From Rheinheimera sp. (GTDB taxonomy: Bacteria > Pseudomonadota > Gammaproteobacteria > Enterobacterales > Alteromonadaceae), in NCBI GenBank assembly GCA_003543135.1, contig DPJG01000001.1, positions 44,004 to 108,003 on the forward strand: DNA of 64,000 nt. Reading direction: 5' to 3'. Below the pieces are notes generated by a model that did no database searches, was not told the DNA's origin, and was given only the letters and a program-made list of their open reading frames with translations. A program made the translations under genes and the position numbers. Shown here in pieces: positions 11,073-22,100 of the stretch (its first letter is position 1; every line of letters begins with the position of its first letter).

Positions 11073-11621
11073 TCAGGCCAGATGGTAGTCGCCACCATCT
11101 TTGGCGCGGTAACAGGCCCTGCTTTGGCAACTGGTGCTGGCGTCCTGCTGCAACTGGCCGCGGATCATACTAAACCAGCGTTGTGGCTGACCTGCTGCCG
11201 ATAATTCCAGTAATACATCCTCAATACCGGCGCTGTCGTGTGAACCATGTTCACCCTGCTTGCTGATCACCAGCTCAATATGGCGGCCGGCATTACATAA
11301 TAAAATCGACTGAGGTTTTTCTTTACTGCCGCACAGCGCCACAAATTGGGTTGGATTGGCTAAACCACTGTTGCTGCCGTCGGCAAAAAACGCCAATAAA
11401 TGCTGGTAATACACCACGTAACTTCTGACATCCTGATGGGAGCCTGCTGATAGCGGGAAGACTTTATCCAAAAACCCTTTGGAATAATTCAGCACCTGCT
11501 TCAGGTGGCTGTCGTTCAGCGCACTGATAGCGTGCATTTGCTGACGGATGATTTGATCCAGCGGTTGTTCAGTTTGTTGGCTGTGGTTTGCATTACTGTG
11601 CATATGAATATCCTCGCTCAC
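11073..11621 (-). CDS. Conserved-looking hypothetical protein, divergent from the XRE-type regulator
   Basis: A 182-residue cytoplasmic protein; no signal peptide or membrane helix. I do not recognise the family. The N-terminus is polar and His/Gln-rich (about residues 1-25), then a helical segment (LDQIIRQQMHAISALNDSHLKQVLNYSKGFLDKVF shortened here by description) and a more strand-like C-terminal half containing FVALCG, SILLCNAGRHIELVIS and VLLELSAAGQPQRWFSMIRG. Two Cys near the end (TSCQSRACYRAKDGG) could bind metal or form a disulfide. It is transcribed away from the regulator gene at 11813 across about 190 bases, a layout that often means shared control, but no operator common to both was identified. 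Confidence 0.6.
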   Translation of the reverse strand: MSEDIHMHSNANHSQQTEQPLDQIIRQQMHAISALNDSHLKQVLNYSKGFLDKVFPLSAGSHQDVRSYVVYYQHLLAFFADGSNSGLANPTQFVALCGSKEKPQSILLCNAGRHIELVISKQGEHGSHDSAGIEDVLLELSAAGQPQRWFSMIRGQLQQDASTSCQSRACYRAKDGGDYHLA

Positions 11622-11790
11622 TCTTGTTATCTGCGCTGACTTCCTTGTGCTGCATCAGCAGCTGGCGTCGTCGTTGCTTCCTGTCATTGGTTGAGCCCGG
11701 TAGGGTGGCGGGCGTTGTTTCGCAGTCAGTCATTGCTGTTGCTTAGAAACTAGTCTATGTTGTTTTTGTGCATAATTTGACAATTAAAAC

Positions 11791-11803
11791 TTCACACTGT
11801 GAA
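11791..11803. promoter_or_regulatory. 13-bp perfect palindrome, candidate operator before the XRE-type regulator gene
   Basis: TTCACA-C-TGTGAA lies 9 bases before the ATG at 11813. A consensus-like -35 hexamer TTGACA at 11777-11782 is just upstream, and a weaker pair TTGCTG (11733) and TATGTT (11756) with a 17-base spacer also exists. The palindrome would sit in the promoter or in the ribosome-binding region, so autorepression by the encoded regulator is a reasonable inference. Confidence 0.5.
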
Positions 11804-11812
11804 TTTTACAAA

Positions 11813-13318
11813 ATGACAACACCTAAAAGCCTGATCCGCAAATCACATTTTCTCGGTACTAAAATCAGAAACCTGAGAAAACGCAATAACTTAACTATGG
11901 AAGACTTGTCGACCCGCTGTATCCGCATCGACCCGGAATACGCACCCTCGGTGTCATATTTGTCGATGATTGAGCGCGGCAAAAGGGTGCCCAGTGTGGA
12001 AATGTTGACTGTGATAGCCGCAGTTTTTCAAAAAGAGCTGGACTGGTTTTTAGACGGCGAAGAGCAGCAGCTGGATATTACCCCGGCAAAAGGCAGCAGG
12101 GGGGGGATCAGCGGTATGGCGTTGGAACCCGGTTTTTTGTTTTCCAACGATATTTTGCAAATTGCCATTCCGGAAATGTTGTCGCAAACCGGTATCAGCG
12201 GTAAACAGTTTGCCCAGCTGTTGATCCGCGCCCATCAGGAACATCACCAAAACCATTTCCCGGAGCTGGAGCGGGCCGCCGAAGAAGTGGGGCAAAAACG
12301 TATGCCGCTTAGTGTCGACGAGCTGCTGCAGATTGTGAAACAACTGGGGCTTAGCATCAGCTGGTTTGATGAAACCCCAAAAGAAGTGCTGGATGAGCTT
12401 GGGGTTTTTAGTAAAAACGTCTCTACTTCGTATTTTTTACCGCCCAAAACCCTGCATTTAAACCGTATTCTAAAAAACCATCCGACCCGGTTGAAGTACG
12501 AGCTGGCGGTGCATATTGGCCATGCCGTTTTACACAACAAAGACGGTGTAAAAAGCGGTATGACAGTAGGTGGCGCTTATGAAACTGTGGAGGCGGATTC
12601 GGGTTTAGTGGCGCCACAGGATATTCTGCATGCCTGGCGCGACTTTGAATCCAGTTTTTTTGCCGGCGCTTTGCTCTGTCCTAAATTGCCGTTTCGCCAG
12701 TTGCTGGACCGCAATGGGTATGAAATCAGCTCCCATCAGCTGGCCGGTGTGTCCGCTTCTGTCGCCATGCGCCGTATGACGGCAGTGTCGCCTTATAGCC
12801 ACTGGCATTATTTTGATGCTTATACGCCGGGTAAACTGAAAGCTGTCTATCGGGGCAATGGTATTCCGCTGCCCTGGGGCAATATGCGAAAAGTGGAAGA
12901 CCCCTGCCAGCACTGGGCTGTGTTCCGTATGTTTGATGTGCAGGGCGAACAAAGTTCGGCGCAATTGTCGTTGCTGGATGTGCAGGGCCAACCACGGATC
13001 TATTGTTGTGAGTCGGTCAAGGTGCAGGATTTAGCCGGCAACGCCCATGTGCTTTGTGCCGGTATCGACTTAAATCCGGCCATTGCCGCCCAGGGCATGG
13101 ATGCAGATGCGATGGCGCAGGAGCTGAAGTTTTTGTGTAACAGCCAGGGCGGCGCCGGCAAGATTCCGGCGGCGATGAAAAGCACCTTAAGCACAGTGGC
13201 TAATATTCTGAATATTAACTGGGTGGCACGCAGTTTAGAAAAACCGGCGCAGCTGATTTGCGCCCGCGGCAATCATTGCCCGCGCAGTCCGGCCTGTTAT
13301 CAAAGTTGCGGTGGCTAA
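11813..13318 (+). CDS. XRE-type transcriptional regulator with large C-terminal sensor (DUF3612-like / short-chain fatty-acid regulator type)
   Basis: An N-terminal Cro/CI helix-turn-helix is clear (about residues 10-75: GTKIRNLRKRNNLTMEDLS...SYLSMIERGKRVPSVEMLTVIA). The remaining 420 residues contain an ImmA/IrrE-like helical stretch around LKYELAVHIGHAVLH and a cysteine-bearing C-terminus (ICARGNHCPRSPACYQSCGG). This architecture resembles RamB/ScfR-type regulators of acetate, propionate and glyoxylate metabolism, and the branch often annotated with DUF3612 beside malate-synthase genes in Vibrio and Shewanella. That link is family knowledge and I am only moderately sure; no aceB or aceA is in the window. 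ATG 11813 is chosen because the HTH starts right after it; it lacks an obvious Shine-Dalgarno, and the site it would occupy is taken by a palindrome. Confidence 0.75.
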   Translation: MTTPKSLIRKSHFLGTKIRNLRKRNNLTMEDLSTRCIRIDPEYAPSVSYLSMIERGKRVPSVEMLTVIAAVFQKELDWFLDGEEQQLDITPAKGSRGGISGMALEPGFLFSNDILQIAIPEMLSQTGISGKQFAQLLIRAHQEHHQNHFPELERAAEEVGQKRMPLSVDELLQIVKQLGLSISWFDETPKEVLDELGVFSKNVSTSYFLPPKTLHLNRILKNHPTRLKYELAVHIGHAVLHNKDGVKSGMTVGGAYETVEADSGLVAPQDILHAWRDFESSFFAGALLCPKLPFRQLLDRNGYEISSHQLAGVSASVAMRRMTAVSPYSHWHYFDAYTPGKLKAVYRGNGIPLPWGNMRKVEDPCQHWAVFRMFDVQGEQSSAQLSLLDVQGQPRIYCCESVKVQDLAGNAHVLCAGIDLNPAIAAQGMDADAMAQELKFLCNSQGGAGKIPAAMKSTLSTVANILNINWVARSLEKPAQLICARGNHCPRSPACYQSCGG

Positions 13319-13502
13319 ATTGATGAATTACATCAGCTTTCAGACAAGAAGCTGACAGATTGCGATAAAAGGCCAGCGCGCAGTTTTAAGCTGACGGAAC
13401 TTTGTGCAAAGAGCTGCAGCCAATGCAAAGGTTATGTAAATTGTTTTTTCTGGTACCGGCCCAGCTGGTACATTCTTTTCAGTTTGAAAAAAGGACAACA
13501 GC

Positions 13503-14618
13503 ATGTTTCAGGTGGTTGCGGTAAGTCTGAATCCGGCATTATTAAGTTATCTGCGTAAATATTGTGAGCTGAATGACCCACGCTGGCAGCTGAAAATTTT
13601 TCCGACTGTGGGCAGTTTTGCCACAGCCCCCCGCAATAACGACAGTATCGATTTGTTGTTTTTTGATGCCTTGGGTTTAACCAGTTCGCAGGAAGAAAAG
13701 CGGCTGGTGTGTTTTATGGCGCCGCTGGCGCTCAGAGTGGTGGTGACCAATCCGGAGCATGATGATGTGGTGTTGTCGCATCTGGACCACTTTCATAGTT
13801 TTATCGGCGCTTCGGTTGAATTTGATCATCTGACGCAGTTGTTCCGTAATGCTGAAAGAGTCAAACAGCTGCCACAAACGGCGCTCAGTAAAAGGTTGTT
13901 GTCGTCGTTTTTGCATTACCCGGTGTTTCCAAGGTTAAGCGAGCAGCTGCAGCGCAAATTGCAGGATCCCAAAGTGGAAATCAGTCAGGTGGCACGTTTG
14001 CTGGAGCAAGACCCTGTGGTGGTGTCCAGGCTGATGCAGCTGGTGAATTCACCTTATATGGGTTTTGTCAGTGAAACCCTGTCGCTGGACATTGCCATCA
14101 GCCGGCTGGGGTTACAGGTGGTGAACGCGCTGGTGCTGATGTTATCGCTCAGAAGTCAGCTGCAGGGGCTGGATCAGGCGGAGCACAATAAGGTACTGGA
14201 CAACGCCATGCAATTTGCCAATCAGTGCCGTGAACTGGCCAAAACCGCCAAATTGCGGCGCAGCCAGCAGGACCATGTGTTTATTGCTGCCATGTTCAGC
14301 TGTTTTGGCCAGTTATTGTTATTACAAAATGGGTTTGTGCTGGACGACCCGCAGTTACAAAACAGCGAGCCAGGCGAAGTGCGCTCTGATGTGGCTGTGA
14401 CTGCCCATCTGCTTTGTTTGTGGGGTTTTGACAACCGCATGTTGCAGCCGCTGTTAACCCAGCATCAGTTTATCGCCAGTGACGAGCCTGATGCCGATGT
14501 CAGCAATTGTTTATATCTGGCCAGGTTAAGCAGAAGCGAATTGCAGGCTTTGCCGGCGGCAGAAAAAGAGTTGATTGCCGCTTCTGTATTTGCAAGCGCT
14601 TTAGGTCTTAAACCCTGA
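13503..14618 (+). CDS. HDOD domain signalling protein
   Basis: A 371-residue cytoplasmic protein. The first 125 residues look like a degenerate receiver-type alpha/beta domain (FQVVAVSLNPALLSYL; a conserved phospho-acceptor Asp is not evident). Residues from about 135 form the HDOD domain: PRLSEQLQRKLQDP, ISQVARLLEQDPVVVSRLMQLVNSPYMG and LSLDIAISRLGLQVVNAL are typical. HDOD proteins lack the catalytic HD dyad and act in signalling, for example in stress, motility or c-di-GMP networks. It lies downstream of the XRE-type regulator with a 184-base gap and its own weak AAGGA ribosome site, so it is probably a separate unit. Function beyond the domain is unknown. Confidence 0.85.
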   Translation: MFQVVAVSLNPALLSYLRKYCELNDPRWQLKIFPTVGSFATAPRNNDSIDLLFFDALGLTSSQEEKRLVCFMAPLALRVVVTNPEHDDVVLSHLDHFHSFIGASVEFDHLTQLFRNAERVKQLPQTALSKRLLSSFLHYPVFPRLSEQLQRKLQDPKVEISQVARLLEQDPVVVSRLMQLVNSPYMGFVSETLSLDIAISRLGLQVVNALVLMLSLRSQLQGLDQAEHNKVLDNAMQFANQCRELAKTAKLRRSQQDHVFIAAMFSCFGQLLLLQNGFVLDDPQLQNSEPGEVRSDVAVTAHLLCLWGFDNRMLQPLLTQHQFIASDEPDADVSNCLYLARLSRSELQALPAAEKELIAASVFASALGLKP

Positions 14619-14720
14619 TTATCGCTGCAAAATAGCAGCAAATCGCAGCAAGACTGGTCATTTCTCTGCAAGTTGGCACAATGAGCCGCAAAACGGATAG
14701 GCCTTGTCGGGCCGCAATAA

Positions 14721-14755
14721 CAGCCCTGGCCGGATAAGACATTCGGCCAGGGCTG
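14721..14755. repeat. Strong 12-bp stem-loop between HDOD and efflux genes
   Basis: CAGCCCTGGCCG and CGGCCAGGGCTG pair perfectly across an 11-base loop (GATAAGACATT). There is no T-run, so it is not a standard intrinsic terminator. It may be a REP-like element, a rho-assisted end of the HDOD transcript, or a structured leader of the efflux operon. Confidence 0.6.
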
Positions 14756-14862
14756 AATATCACCACAAGGTCGCAGTTGCTGCGGCTACAGGTTTTACAC
14801 AATAAGAGTACAGGTGCATAAAAAGCGCCTGTCACACAGCATTTTGCAGGGATCACAACAGC

Positions 14863-16095
14863 ATGCCGAAATTTACCAAACCCACCTTTTTGATTGTTGC
14901 CGGTGTTTTATCCATTGCGGCCGGAGCCTGGTGGTATCAGCAGAGTCAGTCAGAGCCGCAGGCTGGTGTTGCGGGCAAAACACAAAACGGCGCTGCAGCT
15001 AAAGCGGGTGGCGCTCAGGCCGGGCAAAGACCACAAGGAGCCAGGCCCGGTGGTGGCGCTAACCCCTGGAATGCACCAGTGCCGGTGCGGGTGATTGCCG
15101 CCCAAACCAGCGATTTAAAAGTACAAATTAAAGCCATTGGTACAGTGACGCCACTGCAAACTGTGCTGGTGCAAAGCCGGGTGAGTGGCCCGCTGCAGCA
15201 GGTATTTTTTACTGAAGGTGAAAAAGTAGAAGCTGGTCAATTATTGGCACAAATCGACCCTGCGCCTTATCAGGTAAAGCTGGCGCAGGCGCAAGGCACA
15301 CAACAACAAAATGTGGCCCAGCTGCAAAATGCCGAAGCCGATCTGGCGCTTTACCAAAAGTTAAAACAACAAAATTCTATTTCAGCCCAGCAGTTTAACG
15401 CGCAGCAGGCGCTGGTGAATCAACTCAAAGGCACATTAAAATCCAATCAGGCGCAAATTGACGCAGCTCAGCTGGAGCTGGGTTACACCCAAATTAAAGC
15501 GCCGATCAGCGGCCGCTTAGGCTTGCGTAAAGTGGATGCCGGCAACTTAGTGCAGGCCAACAGCGCCGAAGGCTTGGTGACTATCACCCAGAGTTCACCT
15601 ATAGCGGTGCAATTTACCATTCCGGAAACCCAGTTACAGGCGGTGCGGGCTGCAGTGCAGGCCGGCAAAAAGTTAACAGTGGAAGCATGGGACAGGGCAG
15701 AACAACAAAAAATCAGTGACGGCTTGTTAACCACACTGGATAACCAGATTGACCTTGCGACCGGCACGCTGAAACTCAAAGCGCAGTTTGCCAATGATAA
15801 CGAAGAGTTGTTCCCCAACCAGTTTGTCAACGTCAGGCTGAATGTGGCGGTGCAGCAAGGTGCTGTCACTATTGTGCAAGATGCTGTGCAATACGGCTCA
15901 CAAGGCACTTATGTCTACACAGTGGATGACAACAACAAAGCTCAGTTAAAAATGCTGAAGCTGGGCGCTGTCGACAATGGTTTGATCGCAGTGGAAGAGG
16001 GGTTAAAAGCCGGCGACCTGGTGATTTTAGAAGGCCTGGACAGATTAAGACCGGGCCGCGACGTTGAAGTGGTACAAACGCCGGCGCAGGGCTAA
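14863..16095 (+). CDS. RND efflux periplasmic adaptor (membrane-fusion) protein, MdtA-like
   Basis: The first gene of a three-gene tripartite efflux operon. An N-terminal anchor helix (residues 5-27) is followed by a Gly/Pro/Gln-rich spacer and the usual adaptor order: first beta-barrel and lipoyl half (VRVIAAQTSDLKVQIKAIGTV shortened), coiled-coil hairpin (about 150-200, rich in Gln/Ala), second lipoyl half (GYTQIKAPISGRLGLRKVDAGNLV shortened), and beta-barrel/membrane-proximal domains to residue 400. Length (410) and motifs match MdtA/MexH-type adaptors. It couples inner-membrane RND pumps to an outer-membrane channel. The next gene starts 3 bases after the stop. No TolC-like channel gene adjoins, so a distant one is probably shared. 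Confidence 0.92.
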   Translation: MPKFTKPTFLIVAGVLSIAAGAWWYQQSQSEPQAGVAGKTQNGAAAKAGGAQAGQRPQGARPGGGANPWNAPVPVRVIAAQTSDLKVQIKAIGTVTPLQTVLVQSRVSGPLQQVFFTEGEKVEAGQLLAQIDPAPYQVKLAQAQGTQQQNVAQLQNAEADLALYQKLKQQNSISAQQFNAQQALVNQLKGTLKSNQAQIDAAQLELGYTQIKAPISGRLGLRKVDAGNLVQANSAEGLVTITQSSPIAVQFTIPETQLQAVRAAVQAGKKLTVEAWDRAEQQKISDGLLTTLDNQIDLATGTLKLKAQFANDNEELFPNQFVNVRLNVAVQQGAVTIVQDAVQYGSQGTYVYTVDDNNKAQLKMLKLGAVDNGLIAVEEGLKAGDLVILEGLDRLRPGRDVEVVQTPAQG

Positions 16096-16098
16096 AAC

Positions 16099-19000
16099 AT
16101 GAATATGTCCAAACCTTTTATTCTGCGCCCTGTAGCCACTTCATTGCTGATGCTGGCGCTGTTGATCGCTGGCATGCTGAGCTGGCGCTTATTGCCGGTG
16201 GCGGCATTGCCACAGGTCGATTATCCGATTATTCAGGTCTTTACCTTTCAGCCAGGTGCCAGCGCCGACATCGTTGCCCGTACCATTACCGCACCTTTAG
16301 AAAGGCGGCTTGGCCAAATTCCCGGTTTAAAACAAATGTCGTCGGCAAGCTCCAACGGCGCTTCTGTCATCACTTTGCAGTTTGCGCTGGTGGTGGATAT
16401 GGGCGTGGCAGAGCAGGAAGTGCAGTCGGCGATGAATACCGCAGGCTCGTTATTGCTCAATGATTTGCCAGCGCCGCCTGTGTATCGCAAAGTGAATCCG
16501 GCCGATGCGCCTATTCTGACGTTAGCCGTCAGCTCCGACACTTTGCCTTTGCCGCAGGTATACGATTTAGTCGACACCCGGATGGCACAAAAGCTGGCGC
16601 AATTAACAGGGGTGGGCATGGTCAGTCTGGCCGGCGGGCAGCGCCCTGCCATTCGGGTCAAGGCCAACCCGGCGGCGCTGGCGTCGCTGGATTTAAGCCT
16701 GGAGCAGCTACGCACTGCCATTACCGGCGCCAATACCAATCAGCCCAAAGGCAGTTTTGACGGCCCGTTCCGCTCGACCATGCTGGACGCCAACGACCAA
16801 ATCCGCGACACCAAAGAATATGAAGAGCTCATCGTCGCCTGGCGCGCTGGTGCGCCAATCCGCCTTAAAGACGTGGCTTCGGTAGAACAAGGGGCGGAAG
16901 ACAGATTTTTAGCGGCCTGGGCCAATCAGCAAGCCGCTGTGCTGGTGAATATTCAGCGCCAGCCGGGCGCCAACGTGATTGAAGTGGCCGACAGAGTGCA
17001 GCAACTGTTGCCACAACTGACCGCCACTCTGCCGGCCGCGGTGAAAGTGGAGGTACTCACAGACCGCACCCAAAGTATTCGTGCCTCGGTGCATGACGTA
17101 CAAATGGAGCTGATTTTTGCGATTGGCCTGGTGGTGGCTGTGACCTTTGTGTTTTTACGCACTATTCCGGCCACTATTATTCCCAGTCTGGCAGTACCCC
17201 TGAGTCTGGTCGGTACCTTTGCCGTGATGTATCTGCTGGACTTTTCAGTCAATAACCTCACCTTAATGGCGCTGACCATAGCCACAGGCTTTGTGGTGGA
17301 CGACGCTATTGTGATGCTGGAAAACGTGGCACGCCACAGAGAACAAGGCGCCAGCCCGCTGGAAGCTGCCCTCAAAGGCGCGAAAGAAATTGGTTTTACG
17401 CTGATCTCTTTAACCTTTTCGTTAATTGCCGTACTGATCCCACTGCTGTTTATGGCCGATGTGGTGGGGCGGTTATTTTTTGAATTTGCCGTAACCCTGG
17501 CGGTCGCCATTTTAATTTCGCTTGTGGTGTCACTGACCTTAACGCCCATGCTCTGCGCTAAGTTACTGACCAAATTGCCAAAACACGATGATGAAACCGA
17601 CTGGATGTCGCGCATTATCCGCCGTTACGGCCGGATGCTGCAGTGGGTGTTACAGCATCAAAGGCTCGCCATGCTGACAATGCTCGGCACTGTTGCCCTC
17701 ACTGCGCTGCTTTATCTTGCTGTACCCAAAGGTTTTTTTCCGGTGCAGGACAGTGGTGTTATTCAGGTGGTGACGGAGGCTCCGCAGGATATTTCTTTTG
17801 CTGCTATGGCCGAGCGTCAGCAGCAGCTGGCTGCCACTTTGCTGCAGCACCCGGCTGTGGCCAGTTTAAGTTCTTTTATTGGGGTTGATGGCAGCAACAG
17901 CAGTATTAACAGCGGCCGCATTTTGCTGAACCTGAAAACCCATGCAGAGCGCGAAGAAAGTGCCACAGAAATTATCCGCACCCTGGAGCAACAAGCCAGC
18001 ATGGTCAGTGGCATTAAAGGCTGGTTCCAGCCGGTGCAGGAGCTGAGTATTGAAGATAAAGTCAGCCGCACTCAATACCAGTTCAGCATCACCACACCCG
18101 ACAGCGAAATGCTGGCGCAGTGGCTACCGGATTTGATGGCGGCGCTCAAAGCAAGGCCGGAGCTGTCAGAAGTGGCGCACGACTTACAACAGCAAGGTTT
18201 GCAGGCTTTTATTGATATAGACCGCACAGCAGCTGCAAGGCTTGGTATCAGCGTGAGTCAGGTAGGCGCCGCTTTGCAAAGTGCCTACAGCCAGCGTCAA
18301 ATCAGCACTTTGTTTACTCAGGCCAACCAATACAGGGTGATTCTGGAGGTCGACCCGGCGCAGGCGCAGGGCATAGCGGCGCTGGATAAACTGTATCTGA
18401 CCACAGCTGCCGGCACTGCAGTGCCGTTGTCTGCTGTTGCCAAAGTCAGTCAGCGTCCGGCCAAACTGTTGATTAACCATCAGGGCCAGTTCCCGGCTGT
18501 CACTTTGTCTTTTAACCTGGCGGCAGGTTATTCGCTGGGTGAAGCAGTGGCCGCTATTGAAGAAGTGCAACAACAGCTGCAACTGCCGGCCGAAATTGAG
18601 CTCAGTTTTCAGGGGGCTGCTGAAGCTTTCAGGGCATCCCTCAGCAACACTTTATGGCTGGTGCTGGCGGCTGTGCTCACCATGTACATAGTGCTGGGTA
18701 TTTTGTACGAAAGTTTAATTCACCCTGTGACCATTTTATCCACTTTACCTTCGGCCACTGTTGGCGCTTTATTGGCGCTTCTCATCATGAACCAGCCGCT
18801 GGATTTAATAGCGGTGATTGGCATAGTGCTGCTGATCGGCCTGGTGAAGAAAAACGGCATTATGATGGTGGATTTTGCGCTGGAAGCGCAGCGCAATCAG
18901 GGGCTGACGCCTCGCGAAGCCATTTATCAGGCCGCCTTATTGCGTTTCAGGCCTATTTTAATGACCACGCTGGCGGCACTCTTTGGCGCTGTGCCTTTAT

Positions 19001-19182
19001 TGCTGGCCAGCGGTTCAGGTGCCGAGCTGCGCCAGCCGCTGGGTTTGGTGATGGTGGGAGGTCTTATTGTCAGCCAGGTGCTGACCTTATTTACCACACC
19101 TGTGGTGTATTTATGGTTTGACCGTTATTTCAGCAATAACAAAGCCCAACATCAAGCGGCGGATCAGGCGGTGGTGCTATGA
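16099..19182 (+). CDS. RND efflux permease, MdtB-like (first of a heteromeric pair)
   Basis: A 1027-residue proton-driven RND pump of the HAE1 group. It has the internal duplication of six-helix units each preceded by large periplasmic loops. The proton-relay acidic pair is in [13 protein letters not shown] of TM4, and the periplasmic entry segment [17 protein letters not shown] is typical. The starting [22 protein letters not shown] and the paired arrangement with a second permease gene identify the MdtBC type, in which two different permeases assemble in one trimer. E. coli MdtBC exports bile salts, novobiocin and similar compounds; the substrate here is not deducible. It overlaps the next gene by 4 bases (ATGA), implying coupled translation. 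Confidence 0.93.
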   Translation: MNMSKPFILRPVATSLLMLALLIAGMLSWRLLPVAALPQVDYPIIQVFTFQPGASADIVARTITAPLERRLGQIPGLKQMSSASSNGASVITLQFALVVDMGVAEQEVQSAMNTAGSLLLNDLPAPPVYRKVNPADAPILTLAVSSDTLPLPQVYDLVDTRMAQKLAQLTGVGMVSLAGGQRPAIRVKANPAALASLDLSLEQLRTAITGANTNQPKGSFDGPFRSTMLDANDQIRDTKEYEELIVAWRAGAPIRLKDVASVEQGAEDRFLAAWANQQAAVLVNIQRQPGANVIEVADRVQQLLPQLTATLPAAVKVEVLTDRTQSIRASVHDVQMELIFAIGLVVAVTFVFLRTIPATIIPSLAVPLSLVGTFAVMYLLDFSVNNLTLMALTIATGFVVDDAIVMLENVARHREQGASPLEAALKGAKEIGFTLISLTFSLIAVLIPLLFMADVVGRLFFEFAVTLAVAILISLVVSLTLTPMLCAKLLTKLPKHDDETDWMSRIIRRYGRMLQWVLQHQRLAMLTMLGTVALTALLYLAVPKGFFPVQDSGVIQVVTEAPQDISFAAMAERQQQLAATLLQHPAVASLSSFIGVDGSNSSINSGRILLNLKTHAEREESATEIIRTLEQQASMVSGIKGWFQPVQELSIEDKVSRTQYQFSITTPDSEMLAQWLPDLMAALKARPELSEVAHDLQQQGLQAFIDIDRTAAARLGISVSQVGAALQSAYSQRQISTLFTQANQYRVILEVDPAQAQGIAALDKLYLTTAAGTAVPLSAVAKVSQRPAKLLINHQGQFPAVTLSFNLAAGYSLGEAVAAIEEVQQQLQLPAEIELSFQGAAEAFRASLSNTLWLVLAAVLTMYIVLGILYESLIHPVTILSTLPSATVGALLALLIMNQPLDLIAVIGIVLLIGLVKKNGIMMVDFALEAQRNQGLTPREAIYQAALLRFRPILMTTLAALFGAVPLLLASGSGAELRQPLGLVMVGGLIVSQVLTLFTTPVVYLWFDRYFSNNKAQHQAADQAVVL

Positions 19183-22100
19183 ATCTGGCGGCGCCTTTTA
19201 TTCAAAGGCCGGTGGCCAGTGGTTTAATTGCCAGCGCCATTTTGCTGCTGGGGCTGTTGTGCTGGCGTTTATTGCCGGTGTCACCGCTACCGGCGGTGGA
19301 TTTTCCAATGATAGTGGTCAGTGCCAGTTTGCCGGGCGCCAGCCCTGAAAGTATGGCGGCCACAGTCGCCACACCGCTGGAGCGTGCGCTTGGCAGTATT
19401 GCCGGTATTCGGCGCATCAGTTCCAACAGCAATCAGGGTTCAACCCAGGTGCGGCTCGAGTTTGAACTGGATCGCAATGTCGACGAAGCCGCCCGGGATG
19501 TGCAGGCCGCCATTAACGCTGTGCGCGGTCAGTTACCGTCAGGCATGCCGGGCAATCCGTCGTACCGTAAATTTAATCCGTCACAAGCGCCGGTGATGGC
19601 TTTGGCGCTGAGCTCCGACAACCTGGCCGCCAGTGTGTTGTACGACGCTGCTGCCACTGTGATTGCGCAAAAACTGCTGCAAATTCAGGGCGTAGGCGAG
19701 GTTGAAGTGACAGGTGCTTCTTTGCCTGCGGTGCGGGTCCAGCTGAATCCGGCCATGCTGAGCCATTTTGGCGTGGCGCTGGATGAAGTGCGAAGCGCAA
19801 TTTCCAGCGCCAATGCCACTGTGCCTGTGGGAGTGGTGGAGCACAACGAGCAGCGCTGGCAGCTTGCCACCAACCAGACCATGCGCCGTGCCAGTGACTA
19901 TCAAAAGCTGGTGGTGAAGTATGTGAATGGTGCCCCTATTTATCTGTCCGATGTGGCCACAGTGTCGGATTCAACTGAAAACCGTTATAGCGCGGGTTTT
20001 CACAATGAAAAAAGCGCCGTTATTCTGCAAATCAGCAGGCGCAGTGGCGCCAATATAGTGGCCACCATTGATGCCATTTCGGCGGCTTTACCTCAGTTGC
20101 AGGCTTTAGTGCCGGCCGACGCCGAGCTTGCCGTGGTAATGGACAGATCGCCTGTGATCCGCGCCACTTTGGCTGAAGCGCAAATCAGTTTAATGCTGTC
20201 GGTGCTGTTGGTGGTGCTGGTAGTGTGGTTGTTTTTGGGCAAATTACGCAGCGCGCTGATTCCAAGCCTGGCCATTCCGGTGTCTTTGGTGGGTGCTTTT
20301 GTGGTGATGTATCTCTGTGATTTTTCACTGAATAACTTATCTGTGATGGCGCTGATAGTTGCTGCAGGTTTAGTGGTGGACGACGCCATAGTGGTGCTGG
20401 AAAACATTAAACGCCATATCGAAACCGGCTTAAGCCCGCTGCAGGCGGCGAAAAAAGGTGCGGCCGAAGTGGGTTTTACCTTGGTGGCGATGAACTCGGC
20501 ACTGATTGTGGTGTTTTTATCGATATTATTTATGGGCGGTTTAGTGGAGCGGCTGTTCCGCGAATTTTCCATTACCCTCTGTGCCGCCATGCTGATTTCG
20601 TTGTTTATTTCTTTAACCTTAACCCCCAGTTTGTCGGCGCTGCTACTGCAAAAACAGCAGGCCAAAGCTGCAACACAATCGCAAAAGACAACGTTATTTC
20701 ACAGCTTTGCGCACAAGTATCAGCGCAGCCTGGGCTGGGTGTTGCAGTATAAAAAGTCGGTGCTGACGCTGATGCTACTGGTCTTTGGCGCCAATGTCTG
20801 GCTGTATCAGCAACTGCCGGGCGGTATGTTGCCGGATCAGGACACAGGCCAGCTCAGCGGTTTTGTGCGTGGTGACGACGGTTTTTCTTATCAGGTGATG
20901 CAACCAAAAATTGAAGAATTCCGCCAGTTATTACTCAAAGATCCGGCCGTTGCCGATGTGACAGGTGCCAGCGGTGGCGCTATGGGCCTGAGTAATTCCT
21001 GGATGCGGGTACGGTTAAAACCGCTTAGTGAACGGGGTGTTTCAGCACAGGAAGTGGTAAACCGGCTGCGGATGAGCGCGCCCAAGGTGCCGGGCGCTAT
21101 GTTGTTTTTAAGTGTGGAGCAGGACATCAGGTTAAGTTCACCCTGGAACAGCAGTGACTATGAACTGTTGTTATTGTCAGGTGAGCTGAAACCACTGCGT
21201 GAATGGGGCAAAAAAGCCGCTGAAGCGATGAAAGAGCTGCCCGAATTAGTGGACGTTGACGCGCCGGGCGGTGAAGACGCACAACAAGTGGTGCTGAGTA
21301 TTGACCGCGAAGCGGCGCAGCGCCTGGGTGTGGATATGCGCACTGTGGCCACTATGCTGAACAACTCGTTTTCGCAGCGTCAGGTGGCCACTTTGTACGA
21401 TGAAATGAACCAATACCGGGTGGTGATGGAGCTGGCCCCAGGTTACACAGCACAACCTGAAGTATTAAAACAGCTGATGTTAATTTCCAAAGACGGCAGC
21501 AGGGTGCCGCTCAGTGCCATTGCCAGTTACGACTATGGCCTGGTCAGCGACAGGGTGCGCCACGATGGTCAGTTTGCCTCTATGGGCATAGGTTATGGCC
21601 TGGCGCCTGATGTGACCGCAGAGCAGGCGGCAGCGGCGATAGACCGTATGCTGGCAAAATTAATGATCCCGTCTGTGGTGCATACGGTGAACGGTGAAGA
21701 TCAGCGCAACGCCATGTTTCAGAACGAAGATAATTTCTGGCTGATGGTGGGCGTGGTGCTGGCGGTGTATCTGGTGCTTGGCGTGCTTTATGAAAGTGTG
21801 GTGCAACCACTGACCATTATTTCAACCTTGCCTTGTGCCGGTATTGGTGCTTTGCTGGCGCTGTATTTAACCGGCTCGGCCTTTAGCCTGATTGCGTTAT
21901 TGGGGCTGTTTTTATTAATTGGCATTGTGATGAAAAACGCCATTTTGCTGATTGATTTTGCCTTGGCGGCTGAGCGCCAGGGCTTAACACCGGAACAAGC
22001 TATTTTGCAGGCGGCCAACCAGCGGCTGCGGCCTATTTTAATGACCAACTGTGCTGCGGTATTAGGCGCAGTGCCTTTGCTGCTGGGCATGGGCGAAGGC

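Noticed and set aside
16953-17615. Long antisense frames within the RND permease genes (also 20093-20665)
   Set aside because: They are shadows in low-complexity Ser/Thr/Ala composition opposite clear RND coding sequence.
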